A program made the translations under genes and the position numbers. This document shows positions 26,310 through 36,000 of a stretch of 64,000 bases of DNA, in pieces. Source of the stretch: SbD1 sp039679945 (GTDB taxonomy: Bacteria; Desulfobacterota; Syntrophobacteria; Syntrophobacterales; Syntrophobacteraceae); the NCBI GenBank assembly GCA_039679945.1, contig JBDKTY010000067.1, positions 1-64,000 of the forward strand, written 5' to 3'. Below the pieces are notes generated by a model. The model was not told where the DNA came from. It searched no databases and saw only the letters and a list, made by a program, of their open reading frames with translations. Every line of letters starts with the position of its first letter. Within the stretch, counting starts at the first letter, position 1.

Positions 26310-26984
26310 ATGAAAACCGCTGCTTCCAGGATGATTTTTGACGGGCTGCTTCTGGCTGTTTTCCTGTCGTCTACTCTTCTTTTCCCAGTCGGCGCGGATG
26401 CCGCGGGCAAGCCGCAGACACAGGCCAAACCCGTCCAGAAACAGGCGGAACCAGCCAAAAAACCGGCGGACCCCGTTCAGAAGCAGGAAAGCTCCATCAC
26501 GGACAAGTTTGCGACCAGCCAGTCTCCGATCTATATCACCGCGGACCGGATGGAGGTGCGCCAGGAAGAAAAGATTGTCACTTTCGAGGGCCATGTTGTA
26601 GTCAAGCAGGATGATGCCGTCATTACCGGCAACAGGCTTAAAGTGGTGGGACTATCCACCGATAAGGAAGATAAGAGCGCCAAGAAAGTGAACAAGGCTG
26701 ATAAGGGCGACTCTGCCGGGATGGCTGAGAAAATAGATTACATCGAGGTCGAAGGAGATGTTAAAGTAACCCAGCAAGACCGGATCGCCACGGCGGATAA
26801 GGCGATTTTCTACCAGCAGGACCAGAAGATAATTTTGCGGGGCCATCCGACCGTGACAAAGGGAAAAGACAAGATCGAGGGCTCGGTGATTACGATTTTT
26901 CTCCAGCAGAACCGAAGCGTCGTGGAGGGTGGAAAGGAAATCCCCGTCCAGGCGGTTTTGTTCCCCGGCAACAAGAAGGAATAG
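26310..26984 (+). CDS. lptA: LPS transport periplasmic protein LptA
   Basis: 224 residues. A signal peptide (MKTAASRMIFDGLL... GADAAG) is followed by a Lys/Gln/Pro-rich linker of about 45 residues and an OstA/LptA domain (ITADRMEVRQEEKIVTFEGH, then KVTQQDRIATADKAIFY). It has a Lys/Asp-rich insert between the strands (DKEDKSAKKVNKADKGD). LptA forms the periplasmic bridge that carries LPS to the outer membrane. The ATG at 26310 has GAGGA upstream and starts the signal peptide. It is followed after 3 bp by lptB. Confidence 0.93.
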   Translation: MKTAASRMIFDGLLLAVFLSSTLLFPVGADAAGKPQTQAKPVQKQAEPAKKPADPVQKQESSITDKFATSQSPIYITADRMEVRQEEKIVTFEGHVVVKQDDAVITGNRLKVVGLSTDKEDKSAKKVNKADKGDSAGMAEKIDYIEVEGDVKVTQQDRIATADKAIFYQQDQKIILRGHPTVTKGKDKIEGSVITIFLQQNRSVVEGGKEIPVQAVLFPGNKKE

Positions 26985-26987
26985 CCC

Positions 26988-27722
26988 GTGTCCGAACCTC
27001 GGAAAAAGCTGGTGGTGGAAAATCTGGTCAAGGAGTACGGCGGCCGCCGTGTCGTGGACAATGTCTGCCTGGAACTGCATGAGGCGCAAATTGTTGGCCT
27101 CCTGGGACCGAATGGGGCCGGAAAATCAACGACCTTTTACAGCATTGTGGGTATAATTCGGCCAGACAGCGGCGCGGTTTATCTTAATGACGAAAACATC
27201 ATAGGCCAGCCGATGTACCAGAGGGCACGGAAAGGAATAACCTACCTGTCCCAGGAGCCCTCGGTATTTAGGAAGCTTACGGTGGAACAGAATATACTGG
27301 CGATCCTGGAGACAATGCCGATAGGCAGGCAGGAGCGGCAGGCAAGGTTAAAAGAGCTTTTGGGTGATCTGAGGCTGGAGCACCTGGCCGGCAACAAGGC
27401 TGACCGGCTCTCCGGAGGGGAGCGCAGGCGCGTGGAAATTACCCGCGCCCTGGTTACTCAGCCCAGCTTCATCCTGCTGGACGAACCGTTTGCCGGAATC
27501 GATCCGCTGGCGGTTCTCGAGATCCAGGGACTTATCCGGGCTCTCAAGTCGAAAGGTATCGGAGTGCTCATTTCCGATCACAATGTAAGGGAGACACTGA
27601 AAGTATGCGATTGGGCCTATATAATGCACGAGGGCCGCATCCTCGAAAAAGGCGACCCGATGGGAATTGCTCAAAGCGACCTTGCCAGGCGCACCTATCT
27701 TGGCGATCAGTTCAGTCTGTGA
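26988..27722 (+). CDS. lptB: LPS export ABC transporter ATPase LptB
   Basis: 244-residue ATPase: GPNGAGKSTTFY (Walker A), LSGGERRRVEITRAL (signature), FILLDEPFAGIDP (Walker B), ISDHNVRETL (H-loop), all in the form typical of LptB. It powers LptFG extraction of LPS from the inner membrane; lptF and lptG are not in this window. The start is GTG at 26988, directly after the lptA stop. rpoN follows 11 bp downstream, the usual order in Proteobacteria. Confidence 0.97.
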   Translation: MSEPRKKLVVENLVKEYGGRRVVDNVCLELHEAQIVGLLGPNGAGKSTTFYSIVGIIRPDSGAVYLNDENIIGQPMYQRARKGITYLSQEPSVFRKLTVEQNILAILETMPIGRQERQARLKELLGDLRLEHLAGNKADRLSGGERRRVEITRALVTQPSFILLDEPFAGIDPLAVLEIQGLIRALKSKGIGVLISDHNVRETLKVCDWAYIMHEGRILEKGDPMGIAQSDLARRTYLGDQFSL

Positions 27723-27733
27723 TGGATTAGGTA

Positions 27734-29188
27734 ATGGCGGGATTTGAACTTAAACAGCAACTGAAATTGAGCCAGCAGCTCATAATGACCCCGCAGCTCC
27801 AGCAGGCCATTAAGCTGCTGCAGCTATCGAGGTTGGAGCTTCTCGAGACCATTAACCAGGAACTCGAAACGAACCCCCTGTTGGAAGAGACTCAGGAAGA
27901 ACTTCCCACCGAACAGGATGCTGAGCTGGAAACCCTCACCAATACCGAAACTCCCTTCCAGGAAGTGCAGCTCTCGGAAACAAAGATAAGAGAAGACTTC
28001 GATTGGGAAGGCTACCTCGACGAATACAACACGAGTACTCCCGTCCTTGTAGAGACCGATCCCAACCAGGAATGGCCCAGCTTCGACAGCCGATTGACCG
28101 AACCCACGACCCTGGAAGACCACCTTGTCTGGCAGCTTCGCCTCTCCGACTGCAACGAGCAGGAAAGGGAAATCGGCGGCACCATCATAGGCAACCTCAA
28201 CAAAGATGGCTACCTGGAAGCGACGATTGAAGAAATCGCCGAAATGACGGGAGCTGACACGAGCAAGGTTGAACAGGTCCTGGCAAGGGTGCAGACTTTC
28301 GACCCGACCGGTGTCGCCGCGAGGGATCTAAAGGAATGCCTTCTGATCCAGGCCAGGGCGCTGGAGCTTGAAGATCCGCTGGCTGTCCGCATCATAGAGG
28401 ATCATCTCCATTACCTCGAAACAAAGAACTACGCCGCGCTCGTCCGCACGCTGAAGCGAAGCCCCGAGGAAGTCAAGGCAGCGGTGGAAATCATCCTCGG
28501 ACTGGACCCGAGACCCGGAAGCGCCTTCAACAAGGAAACCGTTGAGTATATCAGCCCCGACATATACGTTTTCAAGGTCGACGAGGAATGGGTGATACTG
28601 CTCAATGAAGACGGAATGCCCAAGTTGAGGGTCAGCCCCTACTACAAGGATGCCCTTGGAGAGGGGGAGTCGCTTTCAAACGATACCAGGGACTATATCC
28701 AGACGAAGTTGCGCTCCGCCGCATGGCTGATAAAGAGCATCCACCAGAGACAGCGAACCCTCTACAAGGTTTCCCACAGCATAGTAAAGCTCCAGTCGGA
28801 CTTTTTCGAAAAGGGCGTGGCGCACCTCAAGCCCATGGTGTTGCGCGACATAGCCGAAGACGTCGGGATGCATGAATCCACCATCAGCCGGGTTACCGCC
28901 AGCAAATACATGCACACGCCGCACGGAATTTTCGAACTCAAATACTTCTTCAACAGCTCCATAAACAGCGTCATGGGTGAGGCCGTCGCCTCGGAAAGCG
29001 TAAAGGAGCGGATTCGGCAGATAGTGCGGGAGGAAAATTCCTCAAAACCGTACAGTGACCAGGAGATAGTGGAGATTCTTGAGAAGGAAAATATCAGCAT
29101 TGCCCGGCGCACGGTTGCCAAGTATAGGGAAATGCTGGGTATTTTGCCATCCAACAGACGCAAGAAAACTTGCTGGGGCCCCTCCTGA
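27734..29188 (+). CDS. rpoN: RNA polymerase sigma-54 factor
   Basis: 484 residues. The Gln-rich region I is KQQLKLSQQLIMTPQLQQAI. An acidic region II follows, then the core-binding domain, the helix-turn-helix (MHESTISRVTASKYMHTPHG) and the RpoN box ARRTVAKYRE near the C-terminus. It recognises -24/-12 promoters and needs AAA+ activators such as those at 1-674 and 5651-7045. It sits in the conserved lptB-rpoN-hpf-ptsN order. A hairpin (CGGGCAGG at 29233, CCTGCCCG at 29248) lies in the 203-bp gap before hpf but lacks a T-run. Confidence 0.98.
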   Translation: MAGFELKQQLKLSQQLIMTPQLQQAIKLLQLSRLELLETINQELETNPLLEETQEELPTEQDAELETLTNTETPFQEVQLSETKIREDFDWEGYLDEYNTSTPVLVETDPNQEWPSFDSRLTEPTTLEDHLVWQLRLSDCNEQEREIGGTIIGNLNKDGYLEATIEEIAEMTGADTSKVEQVLARVQTFDPTGVAARDLKECLLIQARALELEDPLAVRIIEDHLHYLETKNYAALVRTLKRSPEEVKAAVEIILGLDPRPGSAFNKETVEYISPDIYVFKVDEEWVILLNEDGMPKLRVSPYYKDALGEGESLSNDTRDYIQTKLRSAAWLIKSIHQRQRTLYKVSHSIVKLQSDFFEKGVAHLKPMVLRDIAEDVGMHESTISRVTASKYMHTPHGIFELKYFFNSSINSVMGEAVASESVKERIRQIVREENSSKPYSDQEIVEILEKENISIARRTVAKYREMLGILPSNRRKKTCWGPS

Positions 29189-29391
29189 TGGGTATCATGA
29201 GGTTGCTTGGGTCCGGCTTAGACGATTCCAGTCGGGCAGGGTTTCGGCCTGCCCGGTATACACATCGCGCCCCGCTGCCGTTCCATTTCACAGGGTTGCG
29301 GGAGCATGCGGCTAAAGTTGGAAAGTTCTCACCGCGCCGCGTGCAGCGTTGGATCGGCGATAGCTGAAAACAGCGTCTCAGGAGAAATGCC

Positions 29392-29934
29392 ATGCAGATT
29401 AACGTTTCGTTCCGCCACATCGAGGCATCCGACCCCTTGAAGCTCTATGCCGAGGACAAGATTTCCAGGGTCAAGCGATTTCTGAAGGAGCCAATAGAAG
29501 CCCACGTGGTGCTTAAGGTCGAGAAATTCCGGCATATAGCCGAAGTATCGATCGATGCTCCGGGTCTGCACCTGAACGGGGCCGAAGAAACCGACGACAT
29601 GTATTCGAGCATCGACTTGCTTGTGGACAGTTTGGAGGGGCAGGTCAAGAAGGGCAAGAGCAAGGTCATGCGGCGCCGGCCGGCCGGGTTTGACAAGGAA
29701 TCGGCGGTGCAGGCCGAGCCCGCCGGCGAGTCGATAGCGGCGGAAGACGAGGAACAGCGTATAATCAGGGCCGAGCAGGTCTACGCAAAGCCCATGGACC
29801 TGGATGAAGCTGTCATGCAGCTCAATCTCACAACCGGTGAATTCATCGTCTTCACCAACCGAAGAACGAACAGGATAAACGTCCTGTACCGCAGAAAAGA
29901 CGGCAATCTCGGTCTTATCGAAACGGTTGGATAA
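29392..29934 (+). CDS. hpf: Ribosome hibernation promoting factor, long form
   Basis: 180 residues. The N-terminal HPF/YfiA domain is MQINVSFRHIEASDPLKLYA ... VSIDAPGLHLNGAEETDDMY. A variable linker leads to the C-terminal dimerisation domain (KPMDLDEAVMQLNLTTGEF, then FTNRRTNRINVLYRRKDGN). Long HPF dimerises 70S ribosomes into inactive 100S particles in stationary phase. AGGAG precedes the ATG. Its place after rpoN is standard. The downstream gap of about 240 bp has an inverted repeat (GCGGTCA 29946, TGACCGC 29963) and a TATAAT at 30027 that may serve ptsN. Confidence 0.96.
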   Translation: MQINVSFRHIEASDPLKLYAEDKISRVKRFLKEPIEAHVVLKVEKFRHIAEVSIDAPGLHLNGAEETDDMYSSIDLLVDSLEGQVKKGKSKVMRRRPAGFDKESAVQAEPAGESIAAEDEEQRIIRAEQVYAKPMDLDEAVMQLNLTTGEFIVFTNRRTNRINVLYRRKDGNLGLIETVG

Positions 29935-30175
29935 AGGAGAATGAAGCGGTCATCGCGGCAGTTGACCGCAAATAAAAAGCGAGCAAATTATTTCTAAATT
30001 TTAATACATCCGGTACCGTTTTTGAATATAATCATGGGGCGGGAATCCTTTTCCGCCCTGATTCAATTAAGGTGTTGAGAGTCCAGGGGATCGGGATCGC
30101 TTTTTGCGGCCCGTGGTTTTGTTTTTCCCCTTAGAATTCCGATATCACATATTCTAGTGCCGACAGAGGGGCTTG

Positions 30176-30637
30176 ATGAAAATTCTCGATATCCTGGCGA
30201 TGGATTCCATAGTTCCCGAGCTTAGAGGCAGGACCAAGAAACAGGTTCTCGAAGAGCTGATAGACGCAGTCATGCATCATAAGCCGCAAGTGGACCGGGA
30301 ACGGCTCATGAAGGTGCTTCTCGAAAGAGAAAGACTGGGAAGCACGGGGATTGGGGACGGGATCGCCATTCCGCACGGCAAACTCAAAGATATCGACGAG
30401 CTGGTCCTGTCTTTCGGACGCTCGACCGAGGGGATCGACTTCGAATCCATGGACGGGAAGCCGGTACATCTCTTTTTCCTCCTTGTGGCCCCCGAGACCT
30501 GTTCCGGGATACACCTGAGGGCGCTGGCCAGAATAGCCAGGTTGTTGAAAAACGGGATGGTACGCAAGCGACTTGGAAAAGTTGACAACCGGGAAGAGAT
30601 ATTCTCTATTATTCAACAGGAAGACGAGGATTTCTGA
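30176..30637 (+). CDS. ptsN: PTS IIA-like nitrogen regulatory protein (EIIA-Ntr)
   Basis: 153 residues of the fructose/mannitol EIIA fold. The phospho-acceptor His is in GDGIAIPHGKL; other family motifs are LLERERLGSTGIG and HLFFLLVAPE. EIIA-Ntr is a regulatory phosphoprotein rather than a sugar transporter part, and it links PTS phosphorylation state to potassium, nitrogen and envelope control. The ATG at 30176 follows GAGGGG; a TTG one codon earlier is also open. ptsI and npr, which would phosphorylate it, are not in this window. Confidence 0.95.
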   Translation: MKILDILAMDSIVPELRGRTKKQVLEELIDAVMHHKPQVDRERLMKVLLERERLGSTGIGDGIAIPHGKLKDIDELVLSFGRSTEGIDFESMDGKPVHLFFLLVAPETCSGIHLRALARIARLLKNGMVRKRLGKVDNREEIFSIIQQEDEDF

Positions 30638-30768
30638 CTGTGCTCGTTCCGTCATGAGGAGAACCGGTAAGGATCTCTCCCCTCATTTCGGGGTCCGGCC
30701 CCCTGTTCTCCGGTAGGTTTCGCGCCTCGGCCCGGGGCCGGTCTCAGTCGAGATCCGAGGAAATTCAA

Positions 30769-31644
30769 ATGACAGCAGGAAAGCCGCATGTCGTGGTGGT
30801 CACCGGACTTTCGGGTTCCGGAAAGAGCACCGCTATCAAAGCGTTCGAAGACATTGGCTATTTTTGTATCGATAATTTGCCGGTGCCTCTTCTGGGCAGC
30901 TTCCTGTCGTTGTGCGAAAGGGACATGCCCGACATAACCCGGATAGCGCTGGGCATCGATATCCGGGAACGCAGCTTTCTCAAGGACTACCACTCGATTT
31001 TCTCCGACCTCGAACACACGGGTTACAGGTTCGAAATACTCTTTCTCGAAGCGGATGACGACATTCTCCAGCGACGCTACAGCCAGACGCGGCGCGTGCA
31101 TCCGGCCGCCGATTCCGATTCCCTGCTCTTGAATGCCATCCACAACGAACGCGAACAGCTCAGCGTGCTGCGCGGCCGGGCCTCGCGGCTGGTTGACACG
31201 GGCGCCCTGTCGGTGCATCAGCTCAAGCAGATGATCACCAGGCGCTACTCGCACATGAATGAAAAGGAGCAACTCAGCATCCAGGTGATCTCGTTCGGCT
31301 ATAAATACGGACTTCCGTTCGAGGCCGATCTGGTAATCGATGTGAGATTTCTTCCGAACCCCTATTTCGTGGAGGATCTCAGGTTTCGCGACGGCTGTTC
31401 GGAACCCGTCAGGGAGTGGGTGTTGAAATGGCCCGCTGTCCACGAGTTTCTATCCGACTACTGCTCGCTTGTACTCAAACTACTGCCCTGCTACATTGAA
31501 GAGGGGAAACGATACCTGACGATTGCTGTCGGGTGTACCGGCGGAAAGCATCGCTCGGTTGTGATCGCCGATCAGATCGCGGAAAGACTTCGGCGCAACA
31601 GCTATTACCTGAGCGTATTCCACCGGGATATACATTTGGAATGA
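30769..31644 (+). CDS. rapZ: RNase adapter RapZ / YvcJ-family nucleotide-binding protein
   Basis: 291 residues. There is an N-terminal P-loop domain (VVVVTGLSGSGKST, then GYFCIDNLPVPLL) and a C-terminal domain with SFGYKYGLPFEADLVIDVRF and GCTGGKHRSVVIAD. In enterobacteria RapZ presents the GlmZ sRNA to RNase E and so controls glucosamine-6-phosphate synthesis; YvcJ in Bacillus is a GTPase/ATPase. Its role here cannot be told from the sequence. The ATG follows GAGGAAATTCAA. It overlaps the next gene by ATGA. Confidence 0.95.
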   Translation: MTAGKPHVVVVTGLSGSGKSTAIKAFEDIGYFCIDNLPVPLLGSFLSLCERDMPDITRIALGIDIRERSFLKDYHSIFSDLEHTGYRFEILFLEADDDILQRRYSQTRRVHPAADSDSLLLNAIHNEREQLSVLRGRASRLVDTGALSVHQLKQMITRRYSHMNEKEQLSIQVISFGYKYGLPFEADLVIDVRFLPNPYFVEDLRFRDGCSEPVREWVLKWPAVHEFLSDYCSLVLKLLPCYIEEGKRYLTIAVGCTGGKHRSVVIADQIAERLRRNSYYLSVFHRDIHLE

Positions 31645-32099
31645 GAGGGACTCAATTGGGTGGCGGAAACGACAAGGCCCTCATCGGAGTTATAGCCATT
31701 TCCCACTGCAAGTTAGCTGAAGAAATGCTCAAGGTGGCCGAGATGATAGTCGGCCCACTGCGGAATTGTAAGGCGATTTGCTTCGGGCCCGAACAGCCGG
31801 TGGATGAACTGATCAAACTCCTCAGGGATACGCTCAAGGAAGTGGACCAGGGCAAGGGTGTCCTGATCCTGACTGATTTATTCGGCGGAACACCGGCCAA
31901 CATCAGTCTGTCATTTCTGGGACCGGGTGTGGAGGTTGTTTGTGGAATGAACCTGCCCATGCTGATTAAACTCGCCGGCTGCCGCGGCGGCCATTCGCTG
32001 CGGGAAACGGCGGCCCTGGTGAAGGAGTATGGGCAGCGGCATATCACACTTGCAAGCGAAGTTCTCTCACGCTCGGTGAAAACAGCATCATTGCCGTAA
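31641..32099 (+). CDS. PTS mannose-family EIIA component
   Basis: 152 residues of the EIIA-Man fold. The phospho-acceptor His is in IGVIAISHCKLAEEM, with LTDLFGGTPANISLSF and GMNLPMLIK as further family motifs. It starts with an ATG overlapping the rapZ stop. No EIIB, EIIC or EIID gene follows here, although in many deltaproteobacteria HPr, EI and other EII genes come next. It is probably a regulatory or scattered PTS component (inference). Cys instead of the usual Gly follows the active His. Confidence 0.92.
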   Translation: MRGTQLGGGNDKALIGVIAISHCKLAEEMLKVAEMIVGPLRNCKAICFGPEQPVDELIKLLRDTLKEVDQGKGVLILTDLFGGTPANISLSFLGPGVEVVCGMNLPMLIKLAGCRGGHSLRETAALVKEYGQRHITLASEVLSRSVKTASLP

Positions 32100-32111
32100 C
32101 CGGACAAGACC

Positions 32112-32609
32112 GTGGGCATCGAAATCACCATCTCACCTCTTGACGAAACCGATATTCCCTCAGTCGTGGAGATCGAAAGGCAGAGCCAACTGGAGCCGTG
32201 GTCGGAGCAGTCTTTCCTTGAGGAACTCGAACGACTGCATTCCCATATGCTGGCGGCAAGGCTCGGGCGCGACGCCGTAACAGCGAACCGGACCTGGACA
32301 GCGGGCGAGGCCGCGGGATACATCTGCTACTGGTGCGTGGCGGATGAAATCCAAATCCTTAACATAGCGGTACATCCGGACTTCAGAAGGCAGGGCATGG
32401 CCGGCGCCCTGCTCGCCCATGCCATCGAAAGGGGCCGCGAGAAGAAGGTCATGCTGGTCACCCTGGAGGTACGGAGGAGCAACGACGCGGCCCGCCGGCT
32501 GTATGAGTCCTTCGGCTTCAAGGTGGTCGGAGAACGGCCCAACTACTATGGGGCGCCCGTAGAGTCCGCCATACTGATGGAACTCGAAATACTGAAAAAC
32601 GATGTTTAG
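32112..32609 (+). CDS. rimI: Ribosomal-protein-alanine N-acetyltransferase-like GNAT protein
   Basis: 165-residue GNAT acetyltransferase. The acetyl-CoA loop is VHPDFRRQGMAGALL; VTLEVRRSNDAARRLYESFG and GERPNYYG are the RimI-type C-terminal motifs. RimI acetylates the N-terminus of ribosomal protein S18. A roughly 15-residue insert (GRDAVTANRTWTAGE) before strand 3 is unusual. The start is GTG at 32112, 12 bp after the EIIA gene. RimI is the best call, but other GNAT substrates are possible. Confidence 0.85.
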   Translation: MGIEITISPLDETDIPSVVEIERQSQLEPWSEQSFLEELERLHSHMLAARLGRDAVTANRTWTAGEAAGYICYWCVADEIQILNIAVHPDFRRQGMAGALLAHAIERGREKKVMLVTLEVRRSNDAARRLYESFGFKVVGERPNYYGAPVESAILMELEILKNDV

Positions 32610-32654
32610 ATCGAAATAGCATTCAAGACGCCACTGTTCCCGACCGTATCATGC

Positions 32655-32775
32655 AGAGTGAGCAAACCCCGCATGCGCGTGATAGAGCGCGGGGAACAAA
32701 CAGCGTTGCATCCACGCACCCCTGGCCCGTTCCACCCTTCGATACCTCTCAAGAAACAGCTTTTGAGAGGTAGTA
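32655..32775. repeat. Degenerate repeat remnant
   Basis: Contains AAACCCCGCATGCGCGTG, also present near 51056-51073, followed by CCCGTTCCACCCTTCGATAC, the left half of the core palindrome of the dispersed repeat family. A CCTCTCAA/TTGAGAGG inverted repeat follows near 32741-32770. The right half of the core is missing. No gene seen. Confidence 0.5.
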
Positions 32776-32818
32776 AAATCAAGGACTTATGGCATTGGTT
32801 GGAACCATGAATAATCAC

Positions 32819-33010
32819 TTAAGCATGTTGAGCTTCGAGGGGTTCAATGCGGTACCCCAATGCTTTGGCCTTGCGCTTAAGATAGTTCAGGGTTCTTTTA
32901 TGCATCATCTGGTCATAATGTTCCTGAGAACGCTCAGTGCGAACGGGGGTAAGTCCGCTTTCACATGGTGGTTTGATACTATTCGGAGCGAGCTTTTTTT
33001 TGAGAGGCAT
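32819..33010 (-). pseudogene. Possible C-terminal transposase remnant
   Basis: A 63-residue frame with many basic residues and an end (RTLNYLKRKAKALGYRIEPL) that resembles the C-termini of some insertion-sequence transposases. Conventional catalytic residues are absent. No ribosome-binding site was found. Adjacent repeat debris supports a decayed mobile element. This is a weak call from resemblance only. Confidence 0.3.
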
Positions 33011-33079
33011 CGAAGAACGAGCGCTATTTTGAACTCAACCCGGTATGGAACCTGATTCCGCAAAGAGGTAATCCTTTTC

Positions 33080-36000
33080 ATGGACCAAGAACAGATTCAG
33101 TCAGATGCCCTGACCAGAAACATGGACCTCACCAATATCCACGTGGAAATCCCCTATTGCTTCATAGTGCTGGAGCAGGCGGTGGCGGGATTTTCCGGAA
33201 AAGAAAAACAGGCACGGGAGCTTCTGCTTGAATACCACCACAAATACAGGAACTGGCACTTTGTGGTGCAGGAAACGCAACGGTATGCGATCAACAATCT
33301 TCGCCTGTACCAGAATAGTCCTCTATGCGGCAATGTCGTCTATCTTCTTGCCAGCATATTCCTCCATGCACTCACGGAATCGGAACGGTTCGAAATCCGA
33401 GGCATGGCCGCGGACCATCTTCTATCCTACCTCATGAAGCTGACGGAGCAAATGCCCCGGGAAATGGCCCGGCCCATGCCGGAAGGGACGTCCCTGGATG
33501 ACCTGGAACGCATCTTCGAGACGGACACCTCTTTTCATCAGGGGATCATACGATACTATCTTCGACGGCTCGCCGACCTGCCGGATGCCCCATTCGAATT
33601 CCTGATGCGCAGCTTCTACCCGCCCAAACGGCTGGCGGCCCAACTGCTCTCGATTTGGGAAGATCCCTCTTCTTTCGAGGAACTCAGGGCACTCCTGCAA
33701 AGATTTTACAGAGAAACCTATCTTTTCTGGCTCGACAGGGAAGATCCCTGTGAGTGGCTGGCGGCTCAGAAGCAGGAATCTTCCTCTCCCGTTCCCTGGC
33801 TGAAGGACTGCGCATCGTTGACGCACGCGCAACTCCAGTCGCATCTCGACAGGATCGGCAATGAAATCTCGCTGGAAGCCGATCACCGCAAGGCCGTGGC
33901 GATGCTCATCGAGATGACCGATTTTCATGACATCACGCAGCTCTACTTCCAGTTGCCCGACAAGTTCTCGCAATACCAGGAAGAGTGCCCCCAGGCCGCT
34001 CAACTGGGCATGCTCATGCGCCTCAAGGTGATGGAGATCAAAGGGCTTGAGGCGATTCATGAAGAAACGCTCAGGGAAATCAATTTCGAAATCGGGAGGT
34101 GGATCAGGCAGGAAGCACGCGATAAGCTGGAAACGCTACTGGAGCGCATCTTCAGCATCATGGAGATCTCGCTGCGCAACTATCCCCAGGCAGCCGTCCA
34201 GATAATCCGCACTATCGGCATGGAGATCCTCGAAACAAACGATCGCCCCCTTATAGACTACTTCATAAAACGCATAATCCGCCTGGGCTTCCAGCCCCCC
34301 ATGCTGGGCCAGGTAAGCCAGCACTGGCAGATTCCAGTAAACCCGGCGCACCTTCCGAACGTGCGGGTCTGGATGGACATCATAAAGAAAGACCCGTTGC
34401 GCACCCGCGCGCTTCTTTCCGCTCTCATCGTGAACCTTTCGCTGGGCGGCATTTTCGTGCGGGACACCGACCTCTTCCAAAAGGACGTGAGTCAGCTCCT
34501 CAACGCTCCGATGCGCCCCGTGTACAACCTCGTGAAACAGCTCGCGAAACTTTTTCCCGTCTACTTCAACGAGATCGGAGCCGAGGGTCAGCTCCGGACG
34601 GTCTCCACGGACGTGGATGAAATCACCGGCAGAAGCGACAGGCTCATCCATTTCCTTCGCAAGCAGAGCCACGTGGAAAGCAACAATATCGTTGTGGCCT
34701 TCATGCAGGCCATAATCGAATATTGGCGCACGATGGACAAAAGCCATCTCGAGGGGTTGATCCCGGCCGAGGTCTACATGGAAGTCCCCGAATCCGGCCC
34801 ACTGGTGGAGCACATCCACAAAATCTTCGAATTCATATTCAGCACGCGCACCATCAACCATGTCCAGGACCTGCTCGACCTCACCGAGCAGGAGGCGAGG
34901 CAACTGATCGGCAAGGCGCCGGATTCCGTGCCGGAAACGGAGCGCAGGCGCGCCTTCCTGATGATCCAGTTCTACCAGTTGCTCCACGAGAAATACGCGC
35001 TGAGCTTTAAGGACATCCAGGTGCATCTGCACCGCGCGATGACCCTGGGCCTTCCTGATCCCGGAAGACTTCTTCAGGCGCTGAACAGCAATGACAGGTT
35101 GGAAAAACTCGAAAACATCCTGGACTACCTGATGGAGTTAAGAGAGGTAATCCTCACCCCGGGCGAACTGCGCATAATGGAAAATATCTACTACAAGCGT
35201 CATATCGCCGTGGATATTCCCTCCATGTACGGCTCCTACAATGAACCCCGCTTCGACGCCCTGGGGCTGACCTTTCGCCTGGAGAACCTGGCCAATGTGC
35301 TCTTCGAGGAGATTATCCTCTCCTTCAATCTCAGCTTCATAACAAGGGCCACCTTCTTCCGGATCGCCCGGTTCATCCCTCTCTTCATGAAAGCGCTGGA
35401 AATCGACGGGATAACATCGAACCGGCTCGAGCTCCAAAAGAAGCTTTTCCTGAAAGCCCTGGAGGTACCGAGATTTTCTCACTCGCAGTACATGGATCTT
35501 TTCAGGGGGTTCTCGGAAGCCATTAAACAGATCATCCAGACCAACTACGACGCGGTGCACGACGAGACCCTGGAACTCATAATCAGGCAGCTCGGCCGGG
35601 ACCGGCTGCTCGCCAGGTACCAGAGAGAGGGGGAAACCGCGGCCGAGAGAAACCAGCGGGTCTCGGAGAGTTTCCTTCGGGACATCATCGCCCGCACTTT
35701 CGGTCTCCAGTATTTCGACCATTTCATTACCAGTATTCTCACCACGCTGGCCACGCAGCGGGAGGAGCTGAGCACCGAGAAGCTGGACCTGCTCCTGAGC
35801 TACGACCCGGAAAAAACGGCTACCGACCTTCACTCCCCCAACCCGACCACATTCGACCTCATCTACATGGGGAGCAAAGCCCACACCCTGGCGCAGCTTC
35901 ATTCGATCGGGATAAAGGTTCCCCCCGGCTTTGCGATTACCACGGAGTATTTCCGATGCAGGAGCGTCATCGAGAGCTTCTCGCATTCGCGGGAAGAATT

